Positions 1 to 5,561 of a stretch of DNA of 64,000 nucleotides are shown piece by piece. The notes beneath the pieces were generated by a model. It had not been told where the DNA came from and searched no databases. It saw only the letters and a program-made list of their open reading frames with translations. The position numbers and the translations under genes are program-made. Location: the IMG/VR virus record IMGVR_UViG_3300027733_000039, positions 33,132-97,131 of that record. One strand, 5' to 3'. The stretch's first letter is position 1. Each line of letters starts with the position of its first letter. The stretch is from a virus.

Positions 1-20
1 TGACCGATGCACCGTGAGGA

Positions 21-66
21 CATCACGAGGTTGCCCCCGTGATGCTCCCGATCACGCACTGTGATC
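21..66 (-). promoter_or_regulatory. Two hairpins at the 3' end of the leftward gene set
   Basis: Two inverted repeats lie at and beyond the stop of the gene at 52-270. CATCACG (21-27) can pair with CGTGATG (38-44), and GATCAC (50-55) with GTGATC (61-66), the latter spanning the stop codon. They could end the transcript or separate it from a further gene beyond the window edge. Neither is followed by a clear T-run, so terminator function is only a guess. Confidence 0.35.
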
Positions 67-270
67 AACTGAATGGTCGTACCCCTCGGGGTACCACGCA
101 TCACCGCAGGTCGCACAGGTGTAGCCATCGGGGTATCCGATGTCCCACGCTTCAGCGAACTCCAGTGCCTTACCTTCTCGTAAGGCTTCTGCTTGGTAGT
201 AGTCGGCGCACACAAGGCACACCAATTCTCTATCGTCCATCACTTGACCAATTACGACTATGTCCCTCAT
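52..270 (-). CDS. Small zinc-ribbon protein (72 aa)
   Basis: This 72-residue protein has two CxxC pairs, CLVC near residues 18-21 and CATC near 52-55, separated by an acidic helical stretch. That spacing suggests one zinc-binding ribbon. The start overlaps the stop of the gene at 267-782 by four bases (ATGA), so the two are translationally coupled. I do not recognise a family. Small zinc ribbons in phage accessory regions often bind host proteins or nucleic acid, but nothing here shows which. It is the last complete gene of the leftward set at the window's left edge. Confidence 0.7.
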   Translation of the reverse strand: MRDIVVIGQVMDDRELVCLVCADYYQAEALREGKALEFAEAWDIGYPDGYTCATCGDAWYPEGYDHSVDHSA

Positions 271-782
271 GATGCACTCACCTTGAACTTGGCAACGATC
301 GCCTCAAGTAGAGGCTCACCCTGTCGGGCAGTTGCCATGTCCACACCGAGCAGTGCCGAGACTTGCTCTACGAGCGAGTCGTAGTGCGCATCTCGGTCAC
401 GCTCTTCGGTGAACGATTCCATCATGCGAATCTGCTCCTCTTCAAGGAACTCATTGAGCGACATCGTGGTGTAAACACCAGCGATGTCCTGCGGACGCAG
501 TCGGTAGTTGAGACCACTGTTCACCTTCATTGATGGAAGGCGCTCAGGAATGATGTCACCGTTGTACTGCAATCCTTGTTGACGCCCACGATCTCTTGTG
601 ATCGTGCGACCTTTCAACTTGGTGACTTTGCGGGTCTTCGTAGATGAAGTCCTCCACGAGGTGCCCACCTCCACTTGCTCTTCAAGCACTTCGTCAATGA
701 TGAAGTACCCATTGAACTTGGCGCTCATGAAGACCGCTTCGGGACTGACACTCAGAATTGCTCTGATTTCATTTGCTTTCAT
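267..782 (-). CDS. Hypothetical protein (171 aa) with structured leader
   Basis: This soluble 171-residue protein has no recognised domain. The N-terminal half is mixed beta with a basic stretch around residues 45-70 (TKTRKVTKLKGRTITRDRGR), and the C-terminal half is an acidic helix (NEFLEEEQIRMMESFTEERD) followed by a small helical bundle. The ATG at 782 lies four bases after a hairpin that holds the ribosome-binding site (787-800), and upstream is a three-way-junction element shared with the next gene. It is coupled by ATGA overlap to the zinc-ribbon gene at 52-270. It could be a nucleic-acid-binding early protein, but that is a guess from charge only. Confidence 0.75.
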   Translation of the reverse strand: MKANEIRAILSVSPEAVFMSAKFNGYFIIDEVLEEQVEVGTSWRTSSTKTRKVTKLKGRTITRDRGRQQGLQYNGDIIPERLPSMKVNSGLNYRLRPQDIAGVYTTMSLNEFLEEEQIRMMESFTEERDRDAHYDSLVEQVSALLGVDMATARQGEPLLEAIVAKFKVSAS

Positions 783-786
783 GGTT

Positions 787-800
787 GACCTCCTCAGGTC
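787..800 (-). promoter_or_regulatory. Shine-Dalgarno hairpin A
   Basis: On the minus strand GACCT pairs with AGGTC across a GAGG loop, so the ribosome-binding site GAGGAGG lies in the loop and 3' arm. It sits four bases before the ATG at 782. The same layout with different but still complementary arms recurs at 1401-1414 (TGCCT/AGGCA) and 1738-1751 (GTCCT/AGGAC), which is covariation. Confidence 0.7.
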
Positions 801-809
801 TTATCGTCA

Positions 810-872
810 CGACACGGGATGTGTCGCTAGTCCCCAGTGCTCATTGAAGAGCCACGCCCTAGGCGCTGGGGG
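810..872 (-). promoter_or_regulatory. Structured leader element A (three-way junction plus hairpin)
   Basis: On the minus strand CCCCAG/CTGGGG (871-866 with 837-832) closes two inner hairpins: CGCC/GGCG with loop TAG, and GCTC/GAGC with loop TTCAAT. A linker CTAG and a 6-bp hairpin CGACAC/GTGTCG follow. Element B at 1421-1482 has the same lengths and loop TTCAAT but different stem bases (ACCG/CGGT), so the fold is conserved rather than the sequence. It lies between the genes at 878-1396 and 267-782. It may be a leader, an RNA-processing site or a cis-acting switch. Confidence 0.65.
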
Positions 873-877
873 AATGA

Positions 878-1396
878 TCAGCCGTATGTGACCTCACCGA
901 GCAGGATGAACTGCACGATGGCATCAGCCACGATGGCGTCACAATCGCACTCAAACTCGTCAATGGCATTCTCACCGAACAGGTAGCACCCTGCTAGAGC
1001 GCTCACTCGCTTGACTGGTAGTTGACCGTAGTCAGGCACGCTGTCCTGATTGAACTCACCCGTGCCGATCTTCTCAATGAAGTCAGCAATGATGGACTCA
1101 CTGATCACGAGTGGCGTGCCGAAGCGGTAGAACCCGCCCCAACCGTTGAAGCCATCGTCATCGGTCAACTTCGCCAATTCGGCTTCGTCTTCCACCAATT
1201 CACACGCTTCCATGTCGTACAGAGTGACCGATGCGAAGTGTTCGTTGCCGTCCAATTCGCTTTCGCCCAGTTCCGTGCCCCATGTGTAGGTGCTGTTGGC
1301 AACCGCCCACGATGCGATCCCGTAGGAACCGCCCTCGTACGCAGTGCTCAGGATGCTTGCCCCGAGATTGAGTAGTTGTTGTCTTGTTGCTTTCAT
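878..1396 (-). CDS. Hypothetical acidic protein (172 aa)
   Basis: This strongly acidic 172-residue protein has no transmembrane segment. The N-terminal stretch around residues 12-28 (ILSTAYEGGSYGIASWA) recalls an EGGSxYW-type motif seen in small phage proteins of unknown role; that match is from memory and weak. A Cys pair, CDCD, lies near residues 150-153. The start at 1396 is four bases after Shine-Dalgarno hairpin B, with a structured element further up. The surplus negative charge could suit a DNA mimic such as an anti-restriction protein, but no specific family can be named. Confidence 0.7.
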   Translation of the reverse strand: MKATRQQLLNLGASILSTAYEGGSYGIASWAVANSTYTWGTELGESELDGNEHFASVTLYDMEACELVEDEAELAKLTDDDGFNGWGGFYRFGTPLVISESIIADFIEKIGTGEFNQDSVPDYGQLPVKRVSALAGCYLFGENAIDEFECDCDAIVADAIVQFILLGEVTYG

Positions 1397-1400
1397 GGTG

Positions 1401-1414
1401 TGCCTCCTCAGGCA
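1401..1414 (-). promoter_or_regulatory. Shine-Dalgarno hairpin B
   Basis: TGCCT pairs with AGGCA across the loop GAGG on the minus strand. The arms differ from hairpin A at paired positions while the loop and the four-base distance to the ATG at 1396 stay the same. Initiation for the 172-residue protein should require opening this short stem. Confidence 0.7.
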
Positions 1415-1420
1415 TATTCA

Positions 1421-1482
1421 CGACACTTGCGTGTCGCTAGTCCCCAGTACCGATTGAACGGTCACGCCTGAAGCGCTGGGGG
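1421..1482 (-). promoter_or_regulatory. Structured leader element B
   Basis: This is a second copy of element A with identical spacing. The outer stem is CCCCAG/CTGGGG, the inner hairpins are CGC/GCG and ACCG/CGGT (loop TTCAAT), and a CGACAC/GTGTCG hairpin with a GCAA tetraloop follows. Positions that differ from element A change in pairs. It separates the genes at 1496-1732 and 878-1396. Confidence 0.65.
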
Positions 1483-1495
1483 ATTGATCACGCAC

Positions 1496-1732
1496 TCAGC
1501 CGATCGTGAGCAACGCTGACAGGTACGGCAACTTGACGCCCCTGTTGGCAAGTTCGCTTGCGCAGATCTCTGCGATTGCATCCTTGATGATCTCTGAGCG
1601 GGTGTTGAGACCGTCCGATTTCTTCAGAATGTGCAGGAGTTCTGCATCGCTAAGTGCCCGTACATCGGCGCTGTAGTGAGCGATGTATTGCTCTCGCTTG
1701 CGAATGTTTGCGGGTGTGTTCTTGTATGTCAT
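1496..1732 (-). CDS. Small helical protein (78 aa)
   Basis: This 78-residue, mostly alpha-helical protein has a central stretch LSDAELLHILKKSDGLNTRSEIIKDAI that looks like two helices joined by a turn. No zinc site or membrane segment is present. It is the first gene of the leftward set. Its ATG at 1732 follows Shine-Dalgarno hairpin C and a roughly 250-base structured leader. Function is unknown; a small DNA- or protein-binding regulator is possible. Confidence 0.65.
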   Translation of the reverse strand: MTYKNTPANIRKREQYIAHYSADVRALSDAELLHILKKSDGLNTRSEIIKDAIAEICASELANRGVKLPYLSALLTIG

Positions 1733-1737
1733 GGTGT

Positions 1738-1835
1738 GTCCTCCTCAGGACTGCACTGGCAGTGAGCCAGTGGAGCGTGGTGCGCTCAATCAGGACTGGA
1801 GCGGGGGAGAACCTCCAGCCCTCATTGAGCGCCAC
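1738..1835 (-). promoter_or_regulatory. Structured leader C with Shine-Dalgarno hairpin
   Basis: On the minus strand this leader holds a long imperfect hairpin: GCGCTCAAT/ATTGAGCGC (1832-1824 with 1790-1782) enclosing CTGGAG/CTCCAG. A 7-bp hairpin CACTGGC/GCCAGTG (1754-1772) follows, then the Shine-Dalgarno hairpin GTCCT-GAGG-AGGAC (1738-1751), five bases before the ATG at 1732. It differs from elements A and B except for the final hairpin. Confidence 0.6.
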
Positions 1836-1926
1836 GAGCAAGCCGAAGCAAGCCCGTGACGCTGAGGAATTTATTGAACCATGTTTTGATTCTTCAGTTG
1901 TCAGGAGCGCATGAGCGCCAAGCCAA

Positions 1927-1984
1927 GCAATCGGCAGAACGACAAAGAGCGACCCGAAGGTCGCTTTCCGTGTGAGCCGATTGT
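1927..1984. promoter_or_regulatory. Nested hairpin, possible terminator or structured RNA
   Basis: CAATCGGC (1928-1935) pairs with GCCGATTG (1976-1983) and encloses AGCGACC-CGAA-GGTCGCT (1948-1965). Read on the minus strand the inner loop is TTCG closed by C-G, an extra-stable tetraloop. It lies upstream of the leftward set and could be part of its leader, an attenuator, or a rightward terminator with the short TTT at 1965-1967. Confidence 0.45.
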
Positions 1985-2089
1985 CAAGGAACCTGCGAAG
2001 GAAGCGGTACCGCCTTCACAAATAGTCTTCCACATGGAGGGTACATCTGTCAATAGGCAATTGAATAATTCTTGAGAATCTTTTGAGCC

Positions 2090-2266
2090 ATGCCCCATGG
2101 GCTGGAGCGGGCTGGGGGCTGGAATATGGCGCCCCAAGCGACAGCCATCCATCGGATGGAGGAGGAGATAGAGGCATTGGAGGGTAGATCAGGAGATGCC
2201 CTGAGAAGCGTCAGGATGCGCTGTGGTGCGATGTACAGCGATATGGAGCGATGGTGCAGTGGATAG
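2090..2266 (+). CDS. Possible small protein (58 aa)
   Basis: An uninterrupted frame of 58 codons opens at ATG 2090, with later in-frame ATGs at 2126 and 2156. The product has a Gly/Trp-containing start and an amphipathic acidic helix (MEEEIEALEGRSGDALRSV) followed by two cysteines. No strong ribosome-binding site or -10 box is visible, and the region next to it is non-coding, so this is a weak call. It would be the first rightward gene, between the structured leaders and the origin-like region. Confidence 0.3.
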   Translation: MPHGLERAGGWNMAPQATAIHRMEEEIEALEGRSGDALRSVRMRCGAMYSDMERWCSG

Positions 2267-2372
2267 CAATACAGGCGATTGTGGGGTACGTTGTACACCT
2301 ACCTATACCCCGCATCCCCTTACCCAGCAAGGGTTATAGCCCTATTCCTAAGCCACTTAGATGCCTCAGGAT

Positions 2373-2384
2373 GCGTTTAAACGC
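2373..2384. repeat. Perfect 12-bp palindrome
   Basis: GCGTTTAAACGC is a perfect dyad, flanked by CTCA on the left and TGAG on the right, giving an extended interrupted palindrome. It could be an operator or part of the origin. Confidence 0.6.
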
Positions 2385-2473
2385 TGAGAACGCCTCATTG
2401 TGCCAAAACGCCTCTGCGCCTCTTAGAACGGCTTAGGAAGCGAGGGCACATGGGTGGGCACCTTGTCAACTAT

Positions 2474-2539
2474 TGTGACGAATGTCACACGATTGTTACA
2501 CATGGTGTGACGAACGACACATGTGACGAACGACACATG
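2474..2539. repeat. GTGAC iterons
   Basis: TGTGAC-GAAT-GTCACA is a palindrome at 2474-2489. It is followed by two direct copies of TGTGACGAACGACACATG at 2506-2523 and 2522-2539, with a 16-base period. The GTGAC/GTCAC core also recurs in the dyads inside the initiator gene at 61412-61498, so both may bind one phage replication protein. Confidence 0.65.
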
Positions 2540-2560
2540 GGGATAAGGCGCCCCTAACTA

Positions 2561-2659
2561 TGTTCCACAGGATGTTCCACAGATATCCACAGGCATATAC
2601 ACAGGCACCTGTGGATAACCCAGCAAAGCCTTATGGGTGATGGCGAGGGCTGTGGATAA
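2561..2659. other. DnaA-box-like cluster, candidate replication origin
   Basis: Two exact DnaA boxes TGTGGATAA (reverse complement of TTATCCACA) lie at 2610-2618 and 2651-2659. On the other strand are four related sites: TGTTCCACA at 2561 and 2573, ATATCCACA at 2583 and ATATACACA at 2595, spaced 10-12 bases and therefore on the same helix face. The arrangement matches bacterial origin or DnaA-titration sites. No AT-rich unwinding element is obvious. Confidence 0.65.
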
Positions 2660-2784
2660 CCCCCCATGGTTAAGTGAGGGCGAACGGGTGTTCGGGGGGT
2701 AGGCTCCACCTGGCACCCGAACGGCTCCACCCAAATAGCCCCATTCCAAAATCCGACCGACCACCCAACTCGCCCAAATAGCCC

Positions 2785-2790
2785 TATACT
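2785..2790 (+). promoter_or_regulatory. Leaderless promoter -10 for gene 2797
   Basis: TATACT is followed by six bases (tgattc) and the ATG. Transcription should begin at the start codon itself. No Shine-Dalgarno sequence is present. Confidence 0.65.
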
Positions 2791-2796
2791 TGATTC

Positions 2797-3054
2797 ATGC
2801 AAGACAAGGTAAGTATTGACCAGTTCAGGAGTGTTCTCTATCGTCCTACTCCACGTCTCAATGCCAAGATTGTTGACTACGAATTGTCTATCCGTACCCC
2901 CCAGAACTCCACTCATCACTCCATCCCACGGGAAGAACTATCGGAAATGGCACAGAACGCCGTCAATCGCTACCGTTCAGAACGTGACGCTGGTCCCGAG
3001 GGTATTGCGGATAAAAAAGCGGGAATCATTAAGTCTGCTCTGCGTCGTAACTAA
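2797..3054 (+). CDS. Hypothetical protein (85 aa)
   Basis: This 85-residue soluble protein has a charged, Arg-rich C-terminus. The segment SIPREELSEMAQNAVNRYRSERDAG reads as one long helix. No family is recognised. It is the first gene of the rightward accessory block next to the origin-like region and has its own leaderless promoter. The codon choice resembles its downstream neighbours, which supports it as real. Confidence 0.65.
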   Translation: MQDKVSIDQFRSVLYRPTPRLNAKIVDYELSIRTPQNSTHHSIPREELSEMAQNAVNRYRSERDAGPEGIADKKAGIIKSALRRN

Positions 3055-3059
3055 CCATC

Positions 3060-3065
3060 TATACT
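3060..3065 (+). promoter_or_regulatory. Leaderless promoter -10 for gene 3072
   Basis: TATACT, then agattc, then ATG at 3072, with no ribosome-binding site. This nearly repeats the promoter at 2785. Confidence 0.65.
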
Positions 3066-3071
3066 AGATTC

Positions 3072-3788
3072 ATGGCACGATACTACCGAGGTAGCAACTT
3101 CAACAGACTCAAAGAAGACGGTGACAGGGTTAACTATGTCGCTATGAGTGACAAGTACCAGAATGGTAAAGAGTCAGAAAACGGAAGCATTAAAGACGAT
3201 TATGAGGGTGGCTACCCCGTTGCTCGTGTTAAATTAAGTTATGAGCAAGGCAAAGGAACCACCCCTAACTTTGACAATAGTGAATTTACTGAAAGAGTAT
3301 ATGGTGGACATTCTGAAGAGCACTACTACCGTACTCGTGGTTCTGGTAAAGCCCCAACGGAACTGTTCCATTCTGATCCTGATCGGGTAGTAGTTGACAG
3401 CGCTTACTCACACCCAGAGATGCGTAGGCATGTTCCACATTTACTAGCCATTGCCCAAATGGATAACCCAAGTATGAAACTGACAGCATCCGATGATCTA
3501 TCAGGGTACTCCAGTAGACTATCAAAAAATGCCGCTAAGAAGGGTTTAGTCCTCCCACACCCTAATAACCCAAAAATGCATGGGGATAAAGCGGATATAA
3601 GCGCTGATTCAGATGAATACCAGCGCAGAACAATGGTGTCCGACCGTGTCATGGATGAATCAACCCGTATCCCAGAGCATGCCATCTTGAACGGTAAACA
3701 GTTTCTACGTGAAGCACTCGGTCGTAAGCCGAGAACAGAGCAGATGAAAGCACCCAAATCCGAACAATTGACACTTCCAGGGATCTAA
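3072..3788 (+). CDS. MARY/LPGI-type accessory protein 1 (238 aa)
   Basis: This 238-residue protein is a paralogue of the gene at 4584-5237. Both start MARY, share a central block (RRHVPHLLAIAQMD here, RPHMMTLMALAKMD there), then an ASDxLSxxSSxLSxNAxKxGLV block, and both end in SEQLxLPGI. The family is not one I can name. The C-terminal QLTLPG resembles a sliding-clamp-binding peptide (QLxLF or QLSLPL type). That suggests, but does not prove, recruitment to replicating DNA. Alternatively the tail may be a packaging or partner signal. It has its own leaderless promoter and faces a leftward winged-helix gene. Confidence 0.7.
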   Translation: MARYYRGSNFNRLKEDGDRVNYVAMSDKYQNGKESENGSIKDDYEGGYPVARVKLSYEQGKGTTPNFDNSEFTERVYGGHSEEHYYRTRGSGKAPTELFHSDPDRVVVDSAYSHPEMRRHVPHLLAIAQMDNPSMKLTASDDLSGYSSRLSKNAAKKGLVLPHPNNPKMHGDKADISADSDEYQRRTMVSDRVMDESTRIPEHAILNGKQFLREALGRKPRTEQMKAPKSEQLTLPGI

Positions 3789-3821
3789 GTGGCAGAAGAC
3801 CACAAGGAATAACTAAGTCTT

Positions 3822-4160
3822 TTAACCTAGTTCTTTCATAGTTTTACGCCCAAATTGGGTAATTAGACACGTTCTTGCTGGTTTACCCCTACTAGAAGTC
3901 CGTTTTCCTACTTCTTGCACGTACCCACTCTTGACTAAAGTGGTGATGTACCGCCATGGACTAGACAGATCCAGTTCGGGGAACAATTCTTGGGCGATTG
4001 TATAAACTTCTTCGTCCAACTTTGGTTTATCTATGTCAAAGCGATACGTTTCTAACAGTTTCCAGTGTGGGGTGTCACGCTCAATAACCAAAAAGGCTTC
4101 TTGATCCATATGTTCTTTGGCATTGAAGTGATGTTGGCAGTGCGGGCAAGTGGTGAGCAT
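3822..4160 (-). CDS. Zinc-finger/winged-helix-like regulator (112 aa)
   Basis: The chosen ATG at 4160 gives a 112-residue protein that opens with CPHC and continues with HH, a likely N-terminal zinc site. A roughly 75-residue winged-helix-like region follows: an acidic helix VYTIAQELFPELD, a helix WRYITTLVKSGYV and a basic wing VGKRTSSRGKPARTCLIT. This resembles DNA-binding regulators. An in-frame ATG at 4181 is an alternative start. It is divergent from the ParB-like gene at 4224 and convergent with 3072-3788, so it may control this accessory block. Target and role are unknown. Confidence 0.6.
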   Translation of the reverse strand: MLTTCPHCQHHFNAKEHMDQEAFLVIERDTPHWKLLETYRFDIDKPKLDEEVYTIAQELFPELDLSSPWRYITTLVKSGYVQEVGKRTSSRGKPARTCLITQFGRKTMKELG

Positions 4161-4211
4161 ATGTACGAAGTGTAATAGCATATTTTTTCGGTGACAACCT
4201 GAAGAACAGTC

Positions 4212-4217
4212 TATAAT
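4212..4217 (+). promoter_or_regulatory. Leaderless promoter -10 for gene 4224
   Basis: A consensus TATAAT is followed by tgaccg and the ATG at 4224. The leftward regulator gene begins nearby on the other strand, so the intergenic region is divergent. Confidence 0.65.
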
Positions 4218-4223
4218 TGACCG

Positions 4224-4580
4224 ATGGCTGCACACGAGAACTTAAGCGGGCAATTGTCCATGTTCATCCCTGCACGGGAACTAATGAACTACACCGCAGG
4301 GCATACCGAGGGGATCAACAAGGACTACCTTCCATTGTCTAAGTCTCCTGGAGTCATTAGAAAGAAGTTGCAAGAATCTAAGGAAAAGTCAGCGGCAGGT
4401 CAATACTTTGTAAAAAAAGGAAAAGATAGCCTTCATGACAGTATTAGAAAAGAAGGCGTTAAAAGCCCTGTAAATTTACGTATCCGTACAAATGACGTAC
4501 AAATCAACGACGGACACCACCGACTCGTGTCAGCACACGACATTGATCCAAATATGGAAGTACCAGTAAGGTATTCTTGA
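4224..4580 (+). CDS. ParB-like protein 1 with N-terminal clamp-like motif (118 aa)
   Basis: The C-terminal half (about residues 70-118) matches a short ParB/sulfiredoxin-type fold: LHDSIRKEGVKSPV, then INDGHHRLVSAHDID and VPVRY. The DGHHR motif is the family's nucleotide or phosphate-binding box. Such stand-alone domains in phages are DNA-binding or nuclease-like proteins. The N-terminus carries GQLSMFIPARELM, where QLSMF fits the beta-clamp-binding consensus. A Lys-rich linker separates the two parts. Gene 6182-6577 has the same layout. It sits four bases before the LPGI-type gene 4584-5237, so the pair is probably co-transcribed. The exact biochemical activity is inferred. Confidence 0.75.
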   Translation: MAAHENLSGQLSMFIPARELMNYTAGHTEGINKDYLPLSKSPGVIRKKLQESKEKSAAGQYFVKKGKDSLHDSIRKEGVKSPVNLRIRTNDVQINDGHHRLVSAHDIDPNMEVPVRYS

Positions 4581-4583
4581 GAC

Positions 4584-5237
4584 ATGGCACGCTACTTTAA
4601 AGACTTGGGTAAAGGATACGCTCATGGAGGCAGTTTCCCTGGCTACAGCGTTCTAGCCGACACCCCAGATTCAGAAGGGTATGGCGGTACAACAGTACAT
4701 GCTATGGGTTATGTAAACATGCATCACGTACCAGCCAGCGAAACCCCTAACCGCTTTGAGCCAAAGTCAGAAGGTTCATTTGACGGCAATAAAACGGAGT
4801 TGTTTACTCACACCCCTGCGGAGTTAACTGTTAACACCATGTATGCAGACAAGCGTGTCCGCCCGCATATGATGACTTTGATGGCACTTGCCAAAATGGA
4901 TCATCCTGACGCTGAGATTGTGGCGAGCGATACACTCTCTCATTTTAGTAGCAAACTTTCACAAAATGCCCACAAACGGGGGTTAGTAAAAGCAAACTAT
5001 GATAATCCTGACATGCTTTCGTCAGGTGGTTCTCGTGATTCTCACAGTGTATACACAGGGACAGTAGCAGACGCTCGTAGAGCCACAGGGGCAGACACAT
5101 GGCAAGGCATTAAAGAAATACCACATTCTGAGGTCATGGCAGGTAAACAATTCCTCAAACAGATGTTGCGACCTGGCACTACGAGAAAACAAACTCCAAG
5201 AGTTGAGTCAGAGCAACTAAAACTTCCAGGAATTTAA
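4584..5237 (+). CDS. MARY/LPGI-type accessory protein 2 (217 aa)
   Basis: This paralogue of 3072-3788 is clearest over residues 90-135 and at the C-terminal EQLKLPGI. The N-terminal third differs and is Gly/Ser/Tyr-rich (YAHGGSFPGYSVLADTPDSE), so the copies have diverged there. No catalytic motif is evident. It directly follows the ParB-like gene. The shared tail again looks like a clamp-binding peptide. A duplicated pair around a ParB-like gene suggests a functional module, but the task of the module is unknown. Confidence 0.7.
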   Translation: MARYFKDLGKGYAHGGSFPGYSVLADTPDSEGYGGTTVHAMGYVNMHHVPASETPNRFEPKSEGSFDGNKTELFTHTPAELTVNTMYADKRVRPHMMTLMALAKMDHPDAEIVASDTLSHFSSKLSQNAHKRGLVKANYDNPDMLSSGGSRDSHSVYTGTVADARRATGADTWQGIKEIPHSEVMAGKQFLKQMLRPGTTRKQTPRVESEQLKLPGI

Positions 5238-5303
5238 AGATTCTTTAGTCAAACTCTTGACAAGCAGCACACCTATGTGCCAAACTGGTATTAGGGGATA
5301 CTG

Positions 5304-5309
5304 TACAAT
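5304..5309 (+). promoter_or_regulatory. Leaderless promoter -10 for gene 5316
   Basis: TACAAT, then aaatgc, then the ATG. A TTGACA at 5257-5262 is too far upstream to serve as the -35 of this box. Confidence 0.6.
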
Positions 5310-5315
5310 AAATGC

Positions 5316-5549
5316 ATGGGCATGCAGACACCTAGAAAAGAACCAGCGAAGCCGCTGACTCAGACCGCTAAAGAGCGCATTCATAACCAAGGGTACATCT
5401 CTACAACTGTAGATAATGCTCCATCGGGTCGCCTACCTCATATCGCAGCCTTCTTTCGGGCAGTTCACCCTGATCCAAACCATTGTGAAGATTGCAAGAA
5501 TCGCAATGAACTTGCGAACATGCTGGACAACCCAGGTTCCGAATACTAA
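5316..5549 (+). CDS. Hypothetical protein with Cys/His site (77 aa)
   Basis: This 77-residue basic protein has an N-terminal disordered Lys/Pro/Thr stretch and a C-terminal HPDPNHCEDCKNRNELANML segment. The HxxxxHCxxC arrangement there could bind one zinc. No family is recognised. A second ATG (ATGCAG) lies six bases downstream, but the first ATG fits the -10 spacing. It precedes the ADP-ribosyltransferase gene by about a dozen bases and is probably on the same transcript. Confidence 0.65.
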   Translation: MGMQTPRKEPAKPLTQTAKERIHNQGYISTTVDNAPSGRLPHIAAFFRAVHPDPNHCEDCKNRNELANMLDNPGSEY

Positions 5550-5561
5550 TTTAAGCCCTGT

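Larger units (their letters stand above)
2267..2796. other. Non-coding regulatory/origin-like region
   Basis: No convincing gene is present. The stretch holds a palindrome at 2373-2384, a second dyad GGGGTA/TACCCC near 2282-2310, GTGAC iterons at 2474-2539, a DnaA-box-like cluster at 2561-2659, an inverted repeat GTTCGGG/CCCGAAC near 2690-2725, and two copies of CCCAAATAGCCC before the first leaderless promoter at 2785. Confidence 0.6.

Noticed and set aside
787-1482. tRNA or tmRNA genes in the three-way-junction elements
   Set aside because: The T-arm-like loop and acceptor-like stem are present, but there is no anticodon arm and no CCA context.
2474-2539. CRISPR array
   Set aside because: The units are 16-18 bases, adjacent without spacers, and inverted copies are present; iterons fit better.
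2554-2919. Minus-strand frame of 121 codons across the DnaA-box cluster
   Set aside because: The product is Pro/Trp-rich without similarity, and the frame runs over repeats and into gene 2797.
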